DNA of 37,967 nt from Chloroflexota bacterium (GCA_016860845.1 BOKF01000075.1:1-37967), one strand, 5' to 3'. Numbered from the stretch's first letter, positions 1 through 6,960 are shown. Program-made: numbers and translations. Notes: generated from the letters alone by a model not told the origin.

Positions 1-127
1 GGGCGCACCTAACACAGCGTGCACTGGACTCGGCTCCGCCGTACACAGCCGAAGAACTCGACATAATTACTGATCCTCGTCGCAATGGCGCATTGCAAAA
101 CCCGCCGAGCCAGTAACGCAAACCGTT
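1..127. repeat. terminal direct repeat, left copy
   Basis: The first 127 bases are identical to the last 127 (37841-37967). This is what an assembler leaves when a circular or circularly permuted molecule closes on itself; 127 is also a common maximum k-mer, so the exact length is probably technical rather than a biological terminal repeat. The repeat lies inside a gene (37711-37956) and an attC site, both of which are whole only when the ends are joined. True genome length is then about 37,840 bp. Confidence 0.95.
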
Positions 128-131
128 AGAT
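7..131 (+). other. attC7 recombination site (intact copy)
   Basis: Begins with R'' box ACCTAAC (7-13) and ends with R' box GTTAGAT (125-131). Internal arms GCGTGCACTGGACTCGGC and GCCGAGCCAGTAACGC pair into a stem with one bulged A, the pattern shared by all seven attC sites here. The cassette upstream is the gene at 37711-37956, whose stop codon is the TAA of the L' arm. The site crosses the contig ends: the right-hand copy is cut at 37967. Confidence 0.9.
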
Positions 132-152
132 GCTTCGTGAAATGATAATCAC

Positions 153-269
153 ATGGCTAAATTTTACGTCACCAAAGAAGAAATTTGCCCGCGTTGTGAA
201 TGGCGGAAGTTTGTCCAGGCGCAAATCTGGAAAGATTATCGGGAATGGTTCAATGAGTTCAAGGCGTGA
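153..269 (+). CDS. small Cys-pair protein after the last attC
   Basis: A 38-residue reading frame starts at ATG 153, 22 bases past the attC7 R' box, and stops at TGA 267-269. The product has a single CPRC knuckle near residue 13 and is rich in aromatic and charged residues, like the other tiny cassette products. No attC follows, so it is either the last cassette with its attC lost or the phage flank of the array. No strong ribosome site is visible. Function unknown. Confidence 0.5.
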   Translation: MAKFYVTKEEICPRCEWRKFVQAQIWKDYREWFNEFKA

Positions 270-284
270 CGGTCATACCGTCAC
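266..284. terminator. short perfect hairpin between convergent genes
   Basis: GTGACGGT (266-273) and ACCGTCAC (277-284) form a perfect 8-bp stem with a 3-base loop. It overlaps the stop of the 153-269 gene and lies just beyond the end of the minus-strand gene ending at 295. Its place between converging transcripts suits a bidirectional terminator, but there is no T-run on either side, so this is tentative. Confidence 0.4.
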
Positions 285-294
285 AAGATTCCGG

Positions 295-534
295 TCATGC
301 TGAAAGGAACACGGCGAATTTTTCATCGTCGGTCCCGTGGTTGAAAAGCCAGGCTTGCGATTCTGTCTTCCCGAAGTTCGCGCAGAGATCCGCGCAAGCC
401 TGGCAATGAAACGGCCCCCAGTAATGGCCGATTGGTTTCAGCGGGCTTTCGATTGCCTTCGCGCCGTCCATAGGGACCGCACGGCCGCGATTTAGGCGAT
501 AGGGATACCACCACGTGGGCGGCCTCGCTAACAT
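295..534 (-). CDS. small unknown protein, last gene of minus-strand lysis block
   Basis: 79 residues; ATG at 534 is preceded by an excellent Shine-Dalgarno (AAAGGAGGTG, 4-6 bases upstream), which makes the start secure. It overlaps the end of the upstream gene (528-1364) by 7 bases, indicating coupled translation. The middle holds HCQACADLC, a possible metal site, and the tail is acidic. No family is recognised. It ends close to the cassette array running the other way. Confidence 0.65.
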   Translation of the reverse strand: MLARPPTWWYPYRLNRGRAVPMDGAKAIESPLKPIGHYWGPFHCQACADLCANFGKTESQAWLFNHGTDDEKFAVFLSA

Positions 535-1364
535 GCTTTCACCTCCTTTCGTTTGGTGGAATGTGAGTATAACCGATTAAGCCGGTTTGACTGCAACCAA
601 TTTTCACGGACATAAAATCCGTCCACGACCGACTGCCGTCCGGCAGTTGTAATCATCGGTACGCAGAAATCCCCGTCGAAGTTTGTGATTCTGAACACCC
701 CATTGGGCGCGCCCGACACAGGCGCGCCAATTTTTTCAGGGTGGACAATCCGCGCCGTAAAAACAAGCCAATCTGGAAGCGTTCGCGCAAACTCCTCCGC
801 GTTGTCTTTGGTGATATTAGCCGTCAGCCAGTCATAATCCAAGTTCCAGACGCCCGTACACGGAAGCCGCTGATTGTCCTTCACGATGGTTTTATCCCGC
901 CCGCTGGACCGGAAACGATTGCCCCCCGGCGTGACAATGCCAAGCAACTGGACAGGCCGCGCTTTCGGATTTTCGTTCAGCACCCACGAATGACGCGGCT
1001 CTTTCGGCGTGTTCCAGGCCACTTTGTTCGTGAACGCCCTGTCCGTTGTCGTCATGCGACGGAAATAAAGTTTTAGCGTGTCAAGAGACCATGCTGGATT
1101 ACGGAGTTTATACAGAAACGCCCAAAGCCATTCAATACCCTCCGTCAAATAGAGTTTATCGTCGGGGTTTTGAAAGCGGCGGACTTCCGGCACGGACGGG
1201 CGCGAAGGCCAGTTGCGGGGATAGTATGGTTTGTCGGTATATGGGTCGCCCAACGGATCGTTTGCCTGATAATCATGCAGGCCGATGAGGTAATCACCCG
1301 TTTGGGGAGGTGGCGGGGTTATTGCCTCGAATGACAATCTCCCGCTGATTACAATGGCGTCCAT
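528..1364 (-). CDS. unknown protein downstream of endolysin
   Basis: 278 residues, ATG at 1364 overlapping the endolysin C-terminus by 16 bases, so the two are translationally coupled. The start of the protein has a run of four prolines (near residue 17) followed by YLIGLHDYQ, which superficially recalls a glycosidase strand, but no complete catalytic motif is seen. Aromatic-rich with no signal peptide or membrane segment. Its position right after the lysin suggests a lysis- or virion-associated role; the function is not recognised. Confidence 0.7.
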   Translation of the reverse strand: MDAIVISGRLSFEAITPPPPQTGDYLIGLHDYQANDPLGDPYTDKPYYPRNWPSRPSVPEVRRFQNPDDKLYLTEGIEWLWAFLYKLRNPAWSLDTLKLYFRRMTTTDRAFTNKVAWNTPKEPRHSWVLNENPKARPVQLLGIVTPGGNRFRSSGRDKTIVKDNQRLPCTGVWNLDYDWLTANITKDNAEEFARTLPDWLVFTARIVHPEKIGAPVSGAPNGVFRITNFDGDFCVPMITTAGRQSVVDGFYVRENWLQSNRLNRLYSHSTKRKEVKAC

Positions 1365-2350
1365 GTCCCCTCGAATGGCGGGTATCCGTCTGCGTACATC
1401 CTGATGGTTATCACGGGCAGGGCGGCGGCCGGCGGCGGATTTGTAGATTCAACGCGGGCGCGAAGCGCTCCGCCGTAGAACGTCGCGACATACTCATTTT
1501 TGTCCGAGATTCTAATCCAGCGATTGCCGTTCGCGTCGGTTGTCTCAGGGTAGTTTGTTTGGATGACTGCACCGGCCGGCAGGGCGCGAAGCGCGACGTT
1601 ATTGACACTCGGCGCGGGGCGAACATTCGCTCCCGCCTGCCAGACAATCGTAACTTTATTCATTTTTGGCTCCTCGGTTGGTGGTATATAATTCTGCTGG
1701 CCGAAAAATATTTTTAATTCTTCAACATTGTCAGAATAAAAATAATTCTCGTCCACCGCTTTTTTGCGATTTGTAATCCCGTACTCGTCTGGATTGCCAC
1801 TTGCCGAATACTGCCAGAACGTCCAGTCAGTCCAGGGCGCGGGGACGGTAGGCTGTTGCGATGAATATCTCGCCAACCAAAGCGGGAATTGCCGCCAGTA
1901 GGGGTATTTGTCTCCATACGTCCGCCAGTAATCGTCTCTGGTGTAAATCGCCATCTTGCGGTTTGGGTCGAGTTTGCGGTAGGCCTCAATGACCGCCCGC
2001 AGGTCTGACGCGCGTGGGTTAATCGGCTTCGTTTCCTCAAAGTCCACGAATATCGGCGCGTCAACATCCAGCAGGTCGTCGCGCCAACGTTGCGCCTGCA
2101 ACTGTGGACTAACGACCGACGCGGGATAACACCACACATAAGGCGCGGCGAGTTTCCCCGCCTCCCGCGCCGCCCGATAAGCCTCGTGGAAAAACGGCGT
2201 GGACGTTGCGCCGTCGCAGGCCTTGAGGATGACGAAGGCGGACTTGCTCCTCGAGAAGTCAATCGGGGTGTACGTGTAAATCCCCGTCTTATTATCCCGC
2301 AGCGACCAATCGTAGTGCGAGTGGTCTGTTCCGAGTATCATTTGCGTCAT
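1349..2350 (-). CDS. endolysin: GH25 muramidase with C-terminal SH3b domain
   Basis: 333 residues from ATG 2350. The N-terminal two thirds is a glycosyl hydrolase 25 (Chalaropsis-type lysozyme) fold: GTDHSHYDW near residue 6, FVILKACDG, the catalytic-strand motif PIFVDFEE, AIYTRDDYW, PLWLARYS and WTFWQYS. The C-terminal part (NVRPAPSVNN to WIRISDKNEYVATFY) is an SH3b-like wall-binding domain. It would cleave the MurNAc-GlcNAc bond of host peptidoglycan at lysis. No signal peptide, so a holin is expected; the membrane proteins at 6156-6951 are candidates. A TATAAT six bases before the ATG suggests a leaderless message, so the upstream extension to 2431 is not used. Confidence 0.9.
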   Translation of the reverse strand: MTQMILGTDHSHYDWSLRDNKTGIYTYTPIDFSRSKSAFVILKACDGATSTPFFHEAYRAAREAGKLAAPYVWCYPASVVSPQLQAQRWRDDLLDVDAPIFVDFEETKPINPRASDLRAVIEAYRKLDPNRKMAIYTRDDYWRTYGDKYPYWRQFPLWLARYSSQQPTVPAPWTDWTFWQYSASGNPDEYGITNRKKAVDENYFYSDNVEELKIFFGQQNYIPPTEEPKMNKVTIVWQAGANVRPAPSVNNVALRALPAGAVIQTNYPETTDANGNRWIRISDKNEYVATFYGGALRARVESTNPPPAAALPVITIRMYADGYPPFEGTWTPL

Positions 2351-2356
2351 GGCCGC

Positions 2357-2385
2357 ATTATACCGCGTCTTGCTCCCATTGACAG
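2357..2385 (-). promoter_or_regulatory. promoter for endolysin (leaderless)
   Basis: On the minus strand: CTGTCA (2385-2380), 17-base spacer, TATAAT (2362-2357), then six bases to the ATG at 2350. Transcription would begin on or next to the start codon. The -35 overlaps the -35 of the divergent plus-strand promoter (TTGACA at 2379-2384). Confidence 0.7.
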
Positions 2386-2407
2386 GCGCGGCGAGTGGGT
2401 GTATAAA
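2379..2407 (+). promoter_or_regulatory. strong sigma70-like promoter for plus-strand island
   Basis: Consensus TTGACA (2379-2384), 17-base spacer, TATAAA (2402-2407). Predicted start near 2414 gives a leader of about 55 bases before the gene at 2470. It shares its -35 DNA with the endolysin promoter on the other strand, so the two promoters should compete for polymerase. Confidence 0.75.
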
Positions 2408-2415
2408 CGGCGGTG

Positions 2416-2441
2416 ACAAACAGACAAACACAAACAGACAA
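2416..2441 (+). repeat. 12-base direct repeat in leader
   Basis: ACAAACAGACAA occurs at 2416-2427 and again at 2430-2441, period 14. The repeat lies just downstream of the plus-strand promoter, within the 5' leader. It could be a protein-binding site or an unstructured translation enhancer. Confidence 0.6.
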
Positions 2442-2469
2442 GCGCATTGGATAAGGAAAGGAGCAGAGA

Positions 2470-2664
2470 ATGGAAAAAAATCAGCCGTTGAGCCTTAACG
2501 AAGCGTCGGTAGTTAGCGACTATCTGCGGGGTATCGGAAAAGCCGTCCAGCACAAACGCGCGGTGTGGAAGTGGACGCCCGAACGCGTTGCAAAAACCTA
2601 CGGAGTTACCGTGGAAGAAATTTTGAATGCCGCCGGGCGGCCTGTTGACAAAAAAGGAGAATAG
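2470..2664 (+). CDS. small HTH-like protein, first gene of plus-strand island
   Basis: 64 residues, ATG at 2470 behind AAGGAAAGGAG. The C-terminal half (WTPERVAKTYGVTVEEILNA) has the spacing of a helix-turn-helix with a turn at YGVT, so it may bind DNA, perhaps at the adjacent divergent promoters. This is a suggestion from pattern only. Its stop is one base before the next start at 2666. Confidence 0.7.
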   Translation: MEKNQPLSLNEASVVSDYLRGIGKAVQHKRAVWKWTPERVAKTYGVTVEEILNAAGRPVDKKGE

Positions 2665-2665
2665 T

Positions 2666-3472
2666 ATGAGCGACAATAAAAACAATCTCGGACAAGTCCT
2701 CAGCGAAAGTGTCTCGTGGCTCGCCACGAAACTGTTGGAGCGCAAGCCGAAGGCAGAACGAGAGCCGTCCCGCGTCAATCTGTGGATTGTGGGGATTGCG
2801 GCGCTCCTGCTGTTCACCGGCCTGGACTTAATCTCCGCCCTGCTGGTTGGCGGGCTGACAAATGCGCTCTATGGCGTTTTGACTTTTAGCGTCGGCGTTG
2901 GTACGCTCGTCGTCGCGATGGTCGGTCACTTTTACGCATACGCCAGTCGCGGGCAAAAGATTATCTCCGTGATTGATATTGTCGTCAGTATCGGCTCTAC
3001 GCTGACCATCGGCCTGCTGGCCGCGCTTATCAATGCCGGGAAATTTTTCGATGTGTTTACCGCTTCGCAGTCTGGGAATATAACGGGCATTTTCGAGATC
3101 ATCATGCTCGTCGGACTTGTCCTGGCTGGCGTCCTTCATGCGATTCTGTTTTTGGCGTACATTTTTTGGGATGACACGATCAAGCGGTATCAGCGGAACG
3201 CAACCAGCCGCGCAGACCAGAACGAGACAATGCAGACAATCACGATGGCAAGGCAGAATACCGCCGCCGTGATTGCTATGGCAATGGACTTACAGGATAT
3301 GATTGACGCGGGGCAGGGCGATGTCCTCAGGGCGAATTTGAAACTCCTGACAGGCGGTCACGACATACTTGGAGACCTGGTTTCCAACCCTGCGGTTCCG
3401 CAGTCCCAACCGCGCCCACTGCCTCAGCCGATGCACCCAAATGGAGATGGGGCAAACCCTACCGAAGGGTAG
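2666..3472 (+). CDS. multi-pass membrane protein
   Basis: 268 residues from ATG 2666, chosen because AAAAAGGAG sits directly upstream. Four hydrophobic segments are seen around residues 38-60, 66-92, 103-125 and 145-175, followed by a hydrophilic C-terminal half ending in a proline/glutamine-rich tail (QSQPRPLPQPMHP). No enzyme motif is visible. In an island with a surface lipoprotein, it may act in host-envelope modification or superinfection exclusion; that is inference from context. Confidence 0.75.
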   Translation: MSDNKNNLGQVLSESVSWLATKLLERKPKAEREPSRVNLWIVGIAALLLFTGLDLISALLVGGLTNALYGVLTFSVGVGTLVVAMVGHFYAYASRGQKIISVIDIVVSIGSTLTIGLLAALINAGKFFDVFTASQSGNITGIFEIIMLVGLVLAGVLHAILFLAYIFWDDTIKRYQRNATSRADQNETMQTITMARQNTAAVIAMAMDLQDMIDAGQGDVLRANLKLLTGGHDILGDLVSNPAVPQSQPRPLPQPMHPNGDGANPTEG

Positions 3473-3526
3473 CAACGGCAGGCGATGACGCTACCCGACT
3501 TCCTAACAACGCCGCGCCGACCTTCG

Positions 3527-3556
3527 CCCCGCCTCCCAACGCGTTGGGAGGCGGGG
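3527..3556. repeat. perfect 30-bp palindrome
   Basis: A perfect inverted repeat centred on AACGCGTT (3538-3545), with arms CCCCGCCTCCC and GGGAGGCGGGG and no mismatch over 30 bases. It lies 55 bases after the membrane-protein stop and is the largest member of the AACGCGTT family in this region. It could be a hairpin terminator or a dimer-binding operator. Confidence 0.85.
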
Positions 3557-3810
3557 ACGATGACGCTCCTAACGCGTTAGGAAAATTCCTGCTCTCTCTC
3601 CCAACTCTGCAAACGGAAAAGGTGATTCATGCCGAAAAAGTTACCCTCCGACCCGAATGGCGCGTCGAGCGCCGAAACGACCGAAATCCCGTTGGTTACG
3701 CAATCTTCCAGCGCGGCAAACCGGTTTACATCGGCTACGTGGGGTTTTACTCCCGCGCAAAGCCTGACCTCCCAACCTACGCAGAAATCGAAGGATGCCG
3801 TAGAAATTGA
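3544..3810 (+). CDS. small unknown ORF, frame 1 of an overlapping pair
   Basis: Open from TTG 3544, or more plausibly GTG 3622, to 3810. The stretch RPEWRVERRNDRNPVGYAIF to YSRAKPDLPTYAEIE has codon use like neighbouring genes and reads as genuine protein, whereas the overlapping frame looks poor here. It stops just where the frame of the 3629-3964 ORF becomes convincing. The pair may be two overlapping genes or one gene broken by a frameshift near 3780-3810. The start is uncertain; the 3544 start would make the palindrome part of the coding region. Confidence 0.4.
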   Translation: MGGGDDDAPNALGKFLLSLPTLQTEKVIHAEKVTLRPEWRVERRNDRNPVGYAIFQRGKPVYIGYVGFYSRAKPDLPTYAEIEGCRRN

Positions 3811-4152
3811 AACGCGGGCTAAGGTCCTGTTTGCCTTCGCCGCCCTTCTCGGAGATAGCGTCACATGGCGGAAACTGACGCTTGAAGGCGCTGGCGAGGT
3901 TGTCGCTCTGTGTTTTCCGCTCGACAAGTGGGACTTTACGGACGGGCGACTGACGCTCCGTTAGCAATTCTCCTAACGCGTTAGGAGTTGTCCGTCACGG
4001 CTTCCCAACGCGTTAGGAATAACCTGTTAGGAGAAACCACGTTATGAAACGTCTGACGCTCGTCATCTTTGCCGCCCTTGTTGTGTTAGGATGCAATGGC
4101 ACTTTCCTAACGGCTGACAACGCCGCGTTAGGAAGCCCTGCTAACGCGTTAG
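3567..4152. repeat. cluster of TCCTAACGCGTTAGGA-type palindromes
   Basis: Palindromes built on AACGCGTT recur at 3567-3582 (perfect 16 bp), 3970-3987 (perfect 18 bp), 4002-4019 (one mismatch) and 4141-4152, with half-sites near 3500, 4025, 4086 and 4103-4133. Several lie inside coding sequence, where they encode Asn-Ala-Leu-Gly. AACGCGTT is expected less than once by chance in a genome of this size, yet at least five copies fall within about 620 bp (3538-4150). They may be operator or partition sites or a proliferating palindromic element. Confidence 0.8.
3629..3964 (+). CDS. small unknown ORF, frame 2 of an overlapping pair
   Basis: 111 residues from ATG 3629 behind AAAAGGTG. The first half is Ser/Thr/Pro-rich and looks out of frame, while the second half (AVEIETRAKVLFAFAALLGD to FPLDKWDFTDGRLTLR) looks like real protein. 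Together with the preceding frame this suggests either a frameshifted single gene or an overlapping pair. No family recognised. Confidence 0.5.
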   Translation: MPKKLPSDPNGASSAETTEIPLVTQSSSAANRFTSATWGFTPAQSLTSQPTQKSKDAVEIETRAKVLFAFAALLGDSVTWRKLTLEGAGEVVALCFPLDKWDFTDGRLTLR

Positions 4153-4424
4153 GAATGCAGTTACACCGCCCCGCCAACGCTCATAATGCCGTTGGCGCTC
4201 CGCCGCTTGCAGTTGTCTGCAACATTAAGGCAGACATTGGCCTGTATCTGCGCGCCTCGCCTGGAATGAACTCGGAGGCCGTCGCCGTCATTCCAAGCGG
4301 GACGGCGGTCATCCTGCTCGGCGGGAACGAACATCATCCAGACGGCGGGACGTGGACGCAAGTCCGCTTCGGCTTGCTGACGGGATGGGTCAATGCCCGC
4401 TATTTGTGCGACGGGTTACCATAA
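4044..4424 (+). CDS. lipoprotein with SH3-like domain
   Basis: 126 residues. N-terminal MKRLTLVIFAALVVLGC is a lipoprotein signal with lipobox LVVLGC, so the mature protein should be lipid-anchored at Cys17. Residues about 60-124 form an SH3b-like domain (IGLYLRASPG, AVAVIPSGTAVIL, GWVNARYLC). AGGAG lies 11 bases upstream of the ATG. Two AACGCGTT-type palindromes fall in the linker after the signal and encode the repeated ANALG/NAALG. Phage lipoproteins of this kind often block receptors or DNA entry of rivals; a superinfection-exclusion role is plausible but not shown. Confidence 0.75.
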   Translation: MKRLTLVIFAALVVLGCNGTFLTADNAALGSPANALGMQLHRPANAHNAVGAPPLAVVCNIKADIGLYLRASPGMNSEAVAVIPSGTAVILLGGNEHHPDGGTWTQVRFGLLTGWVNARYLCDGLP

Positions 4425-4435
4425 TCGGCGGAAAA

Positions 4436-4750
4436 ATGCCTCGAAACGGTTTTGAAATCATGTTCACGCGCGGCGACCACTGCTGGCGGGCGTTTGCTAC
4501 CGGCTCTCCCGCGCTGAATGGCGTTTACGCCGAGCGCGCAACCTATTATCTGGCAATCTCGGCGCTCGTCAAGAAAATCGAAACGATAACGGCAATCCCC
4601 GCCTGCGTCATTTGGCGCGAACAGGCGGCGCTGTATGAGCGGGCAGTAGGTTATACTGACAACCCGAAGGACGCTTCGTTGTTCCGCGACCTGTCCGCAT
4701 GGATGAAGGTCAAGGCGAAGGAGCGCGGCGGGAATGAAATATCCGCATAA
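4436..4750 (+). CDS. unknown small protein
   Basis: 104 residues from ATG 4436, 11 bases after the lipoprotein stop and behind a weak GGCGGA. Predicted soluble and mostly helical, with no recognised motif. It lies in the same plus-strand operon between the lipoprotein and the metallophosphoesterase. A longer in-frame ORF from 4352 exists but would overlap the lipoprotein gene by 73 bases and has no ribosome site. Confidence 0.6.
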   Translation: MPRNGFEIMFTRGDHCWRAFATGSPALNGVYAERATYYLAISALVKKIETITAIPACVIWREQAALYERAVGYTDNPKDASLFRDLSAWMKVKAKERGGNEISA

Positions 4751-4777
4751 CCGCAAAACGTGGTAAACTACCCCCCA

Positions 4778-5647
4778 ATGGGCAAAGCCAAAACGAAAGC
4801 CGCCGTTGTCGCGCCAGCCATAAAAGCCGCGAAACCCGCACAGGTGTTCGTGGTGTCTGATGTACACGCGGGGAGTGATAGGTCAATTTTTCCGCCAGTC
4901 ATCACACTTCCGCCGATGACGGGCGATAACGAAAAGCGCGACATCGCAGGAAAACCGCATCAGGTGGCAATATACAATCATCTTATGGACACGGCGCGGG
5001 CAATTGAAATGCGAAACGGGGAGCGCAGGATAATTTTATTCAACGGTGATTTAATCGAGGGACTTCATCATCACACAATTCAATTGAGTCTGCTCCAAGT
5101 TACCGATATGAACCTGCTTGCCATTCGGATTATCGAAGACTTTTTAGACGCCGTGAAATTCAGCGTAAAAAATGGGGACGAACTATACTTCACAAGCGGA
5201 ACAGAAATACACACCGGGTTTGAGGAGGGGGCAATTTCAGATTATTTTTCCGCGCTAGGTTCGCAGTTCCGCGACGAACTGCGGCTAAACGTCAACGGGT
5301 GCGATATATGGATGACGCACCACTGGGCTAACGTTGGCAAGGGGCATAACGAAGGCAACTCGATTACAAATAATCTTCGGGCGCTATATTTTGACTGCCT
5401 GAAAGAGGGGAGAAACATGCCGAATGTCGTTATCGGCTCACATTATCACAAGGCGGGATTTTCATCATACTCTCAACGGTGGCAGACATACTACGGTATT
5501 GTTACGCCGTCGCTACAACTCCCGACGCGTCACGGCGTTCGCGCCGCGCCGTTTCAGCGGCGGGACATTGGCTTCGTCACGTTCGACATCACCGACACTG
5601 GATCGCCGCATAATTTTCAGCGCCACCTGATGCCGCAGGGGGGATGA
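4778..5647 (+). CDS. calcineurin-like metallophosphoesterase
   Basis: 289 residues from ATG 4778 (GTG 4760 is an alternative). The metal-binding signature is complete in order: VSDVHAGS (D-x-H), FNGDLIEG (GDxxxG), SGTEIHTG (in the place of GNHE), MTHHWANVG and GSHYHKAG (GHxH-like). Such enzymes cleave phosphomono- or phosphodiesters, often of nucleotides or DNA; the substrate here cannot be told. The Asn of GNHE is replaced by Thr, which may alter activity. It overlaps the next gene by ATGA. Confidence 0.88.
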   Translation: MGKAKTKAAVVAPAIKAAKPAQVFVVSDVHAGSDRSIFPPVITLPPMTGDNEKRDIAGKPHQVAIYNHLMDTARAIEMRNGERRIILFNGDLIEGLHHHTIQLSLLQVTDMNLLAIRIIEDFLDAVKFSVKNGDELYFTSGTEIHTGFEEGAISDYFSALGSQFRDELRLNVNGCDIWMTHHWANVGKGHNEGNSITNNLRALYFDCLKEGRNMPNVVIGSHYHKAGFSSYSQRWQTYYGIVTPSLQLPTRHGVRAAPFQRRDIGFVTFDITDTGSPHNFQRHLMPQGG

Positions 5648-6120
5648 TGGCAAGCGGCCTTTTGCATACAACCGCGACGCTTGCGGCTTCCGCCGTCGGC
5701 GTCACATTGCATTTGCAGGCGGGCGAGATAACCAGCGCCGCCGCATGGGGCGCGGCCGGCCTGTGGTGCGTCATCGTACAACCAGACCTTGACCAGATAG
5801 ACAGCGGCGGATACTACGGATATTACATTGCAGACAACACAATCAACGGCGCGGCGGGCATCATTCGCAATTACTGGACGCCCTACGCCCGCGCGTTAAA
5901 ACACCGCTCGTTTTTTTCGCACACGCCAATCGTCGGCTCGCTCATCCGCCTGGTTTACGGCGGATGGTTTTTCGTCCTGTTGTACGTCTTCGCGTATCGC
6001 TGGTCCGGCGCGGCGCAATGGTTGACGGCGATTGTCGCAATGGACACGCTTCACGCGCTCATGGATTGGGGCGGGTGGACGCGGCTCGGAATATTCAGGC
6101 AGAGGCGGGATGGTGAGTAG
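5644..6120 (+). CDS. DUF2227-like putative metal-binding membrane protein
   Basis: 158 residues, ATG 5644 overlapping the phosphoesterase stop. Conserved-looking polar motifs QPDLDQ, HRSFFSHTPIVGSLIR and DTLHALMDW are set among hydrophobic stretches, the pattern of the DUF2227/YdjM-like metal-dependent hydrolase group. Three or so membrane segments are likely. Last gene of the plus-strand island; it meets the minus-strand late genes head on at 6156. Confidence 0.72.
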   Translation: MMASGLLHTTATLAASAVGVTLHLQAGEITSAAAWGAAGLWCVIVQPDLDQIDSGGYYGYYIADNTINGAAGIIRNYWTPYARALKHRSFFSHTPIVGSLIRLVYGGWFFVLLYVFAYRWSGAAQWLTAIVAMDTLHALMDWGGWTRLGIFRQRRDGE

Positions 6121-6155
6121 TTTTTTGTCTCAAACCAAAGCGGGGGGCGATGATT

Positions 6156-6599
6156 TTACGTCGTCTCTACCGCGCCTTTCCCCCTCGCCAGTAATTCATC
6201 AACCGTTCGCACGAGCGCGTTGACGCGTTTCTCTAGTTCGATGTTTTTCTCGCGTATCTCTCCGCATTCGCGCTGGACACGGCCAAGCGCCAGGCGGAGT
6301 TCCGTATTCTCGGCGCGTAGCGCTTCATTGTCCGCCTTAAGTCCCCTTATCTCGTTTTGCGCCCTCAGGCGCTCGGCCTCCAACTGCTGTATCTGCCTGT
6401 CCATGCGCGCCATGACAGACTCGGACGCTTCCACGACGCGACCGGCAGATGACGCGACTTTGTCCGACGCGTCGGACGCGTCCACCCTGTCCTTCGTCGC
6501 GGGTTGGAGCGGGCGGCGGAAAATTTGCAACAGGCCTAGCGTCAAAACCCCGATGGCGGTGATGACTGCGGCGACTTCATCCAGTTTTATGGCCGGCAT
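6156..6599 (-). CDS. single-pass membrane coiled-coil protein, possible lysis accessory
   Basis: 147 residues, overlapping the upstream gene by 23 bases. One N-terminal hydrophobic helix (AAVITAIGVLTLGLLQIF, residues about 9-27) is followed by a long charged coiled coil (about residues 55-135, with repeated leucines and EAER/ELRL heptads). This build fits a holin-associated, spanin-like or tail-tip membrane protein. The position after the tail fibre and before the lysin favours a lysis role. Confidence 0.7.
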   Translation of the reverse strand: MPAIKLDEVAAVITAIGVLTLGLLQIFRRPLQPATKDRVDASDASDKVASSAGRVVEASESVMARMDRQIQQLEAERLRAQNEIRGLKADNEALRAENTELRLALGRVQRECGEIREKNIELEKRVNALVRTVDELLARGKGAVETT

Positions 6600-6951
6600 G
6601 TGTGATGTGTCCTCTGCGTATTTTTTTTACCAACCATTCCCAAAGCGGGCGCGCCCAGCGATTGCGCCTGTCCGTGCCGCGCGCCTGCTCCGCGTAACCC
6701 GTCAGGATGATTACGGCTTCCGCAAACAGCAACAGGAAAAACCCCGTCCGCGAAATAAAATGCTGGACATCGGTGTATTGACGGAAACAGAACGCGGCGG
6801 CGGTCGCGGCCACGTATGCCCGCGAGACAGAGTACATGAGCAGTTTGTAGTCTCTGACTTTTTTGCGGGTATTGAGATAGCGCGCCATGTATTCCACTGC
6901 CGCAAAACCTGCCAGTAGCGCTATCACAATTCCACAAATGTATTGCGTCAT
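6577..6951 (-). CDS. small membrane protein, holin candidate
   Basis: 124 residues, ATG 6951 preceded by TTTAGGAGG. Hydrophobic segments at about residues 4-22, 40-56 and 66-86 give two or three membrane passes, with a strongly basic C-terminal tail (KKIRRGHITHAGHK). Size, charge pattern and position next to the tail fibre and lysis genes fit a holin, but holins have no universal motif. Confidence 0.65.
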   Translation of the reverse strand: MTQYICGIVIALLAGFAAVEYMARYLNTRKKVRDYKLLMYSVSRAYVAATAAAFCFRQYTDVQHFISRTGFFLLLFAEAVIILTGYAEQARGTDRRNRWARPLWEWLVKKIRRGHITHAGHKTG

Positions 6952-6960
6952 GGCGGCCTC

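Noticed and set aside
6121..6155. Rho-independent terminator between the convergent genes
   Set aside because: There is a T-run after the plus-strand stop but no adequate stem before it.
6220..6918. Plus-strand ORF of 232 codons opposite the two membrane proteins
   Set aside because: It is Ser/Arg-rich antisense sequence, has no ribosome site, and runs across two well-supported minus-strand genes.
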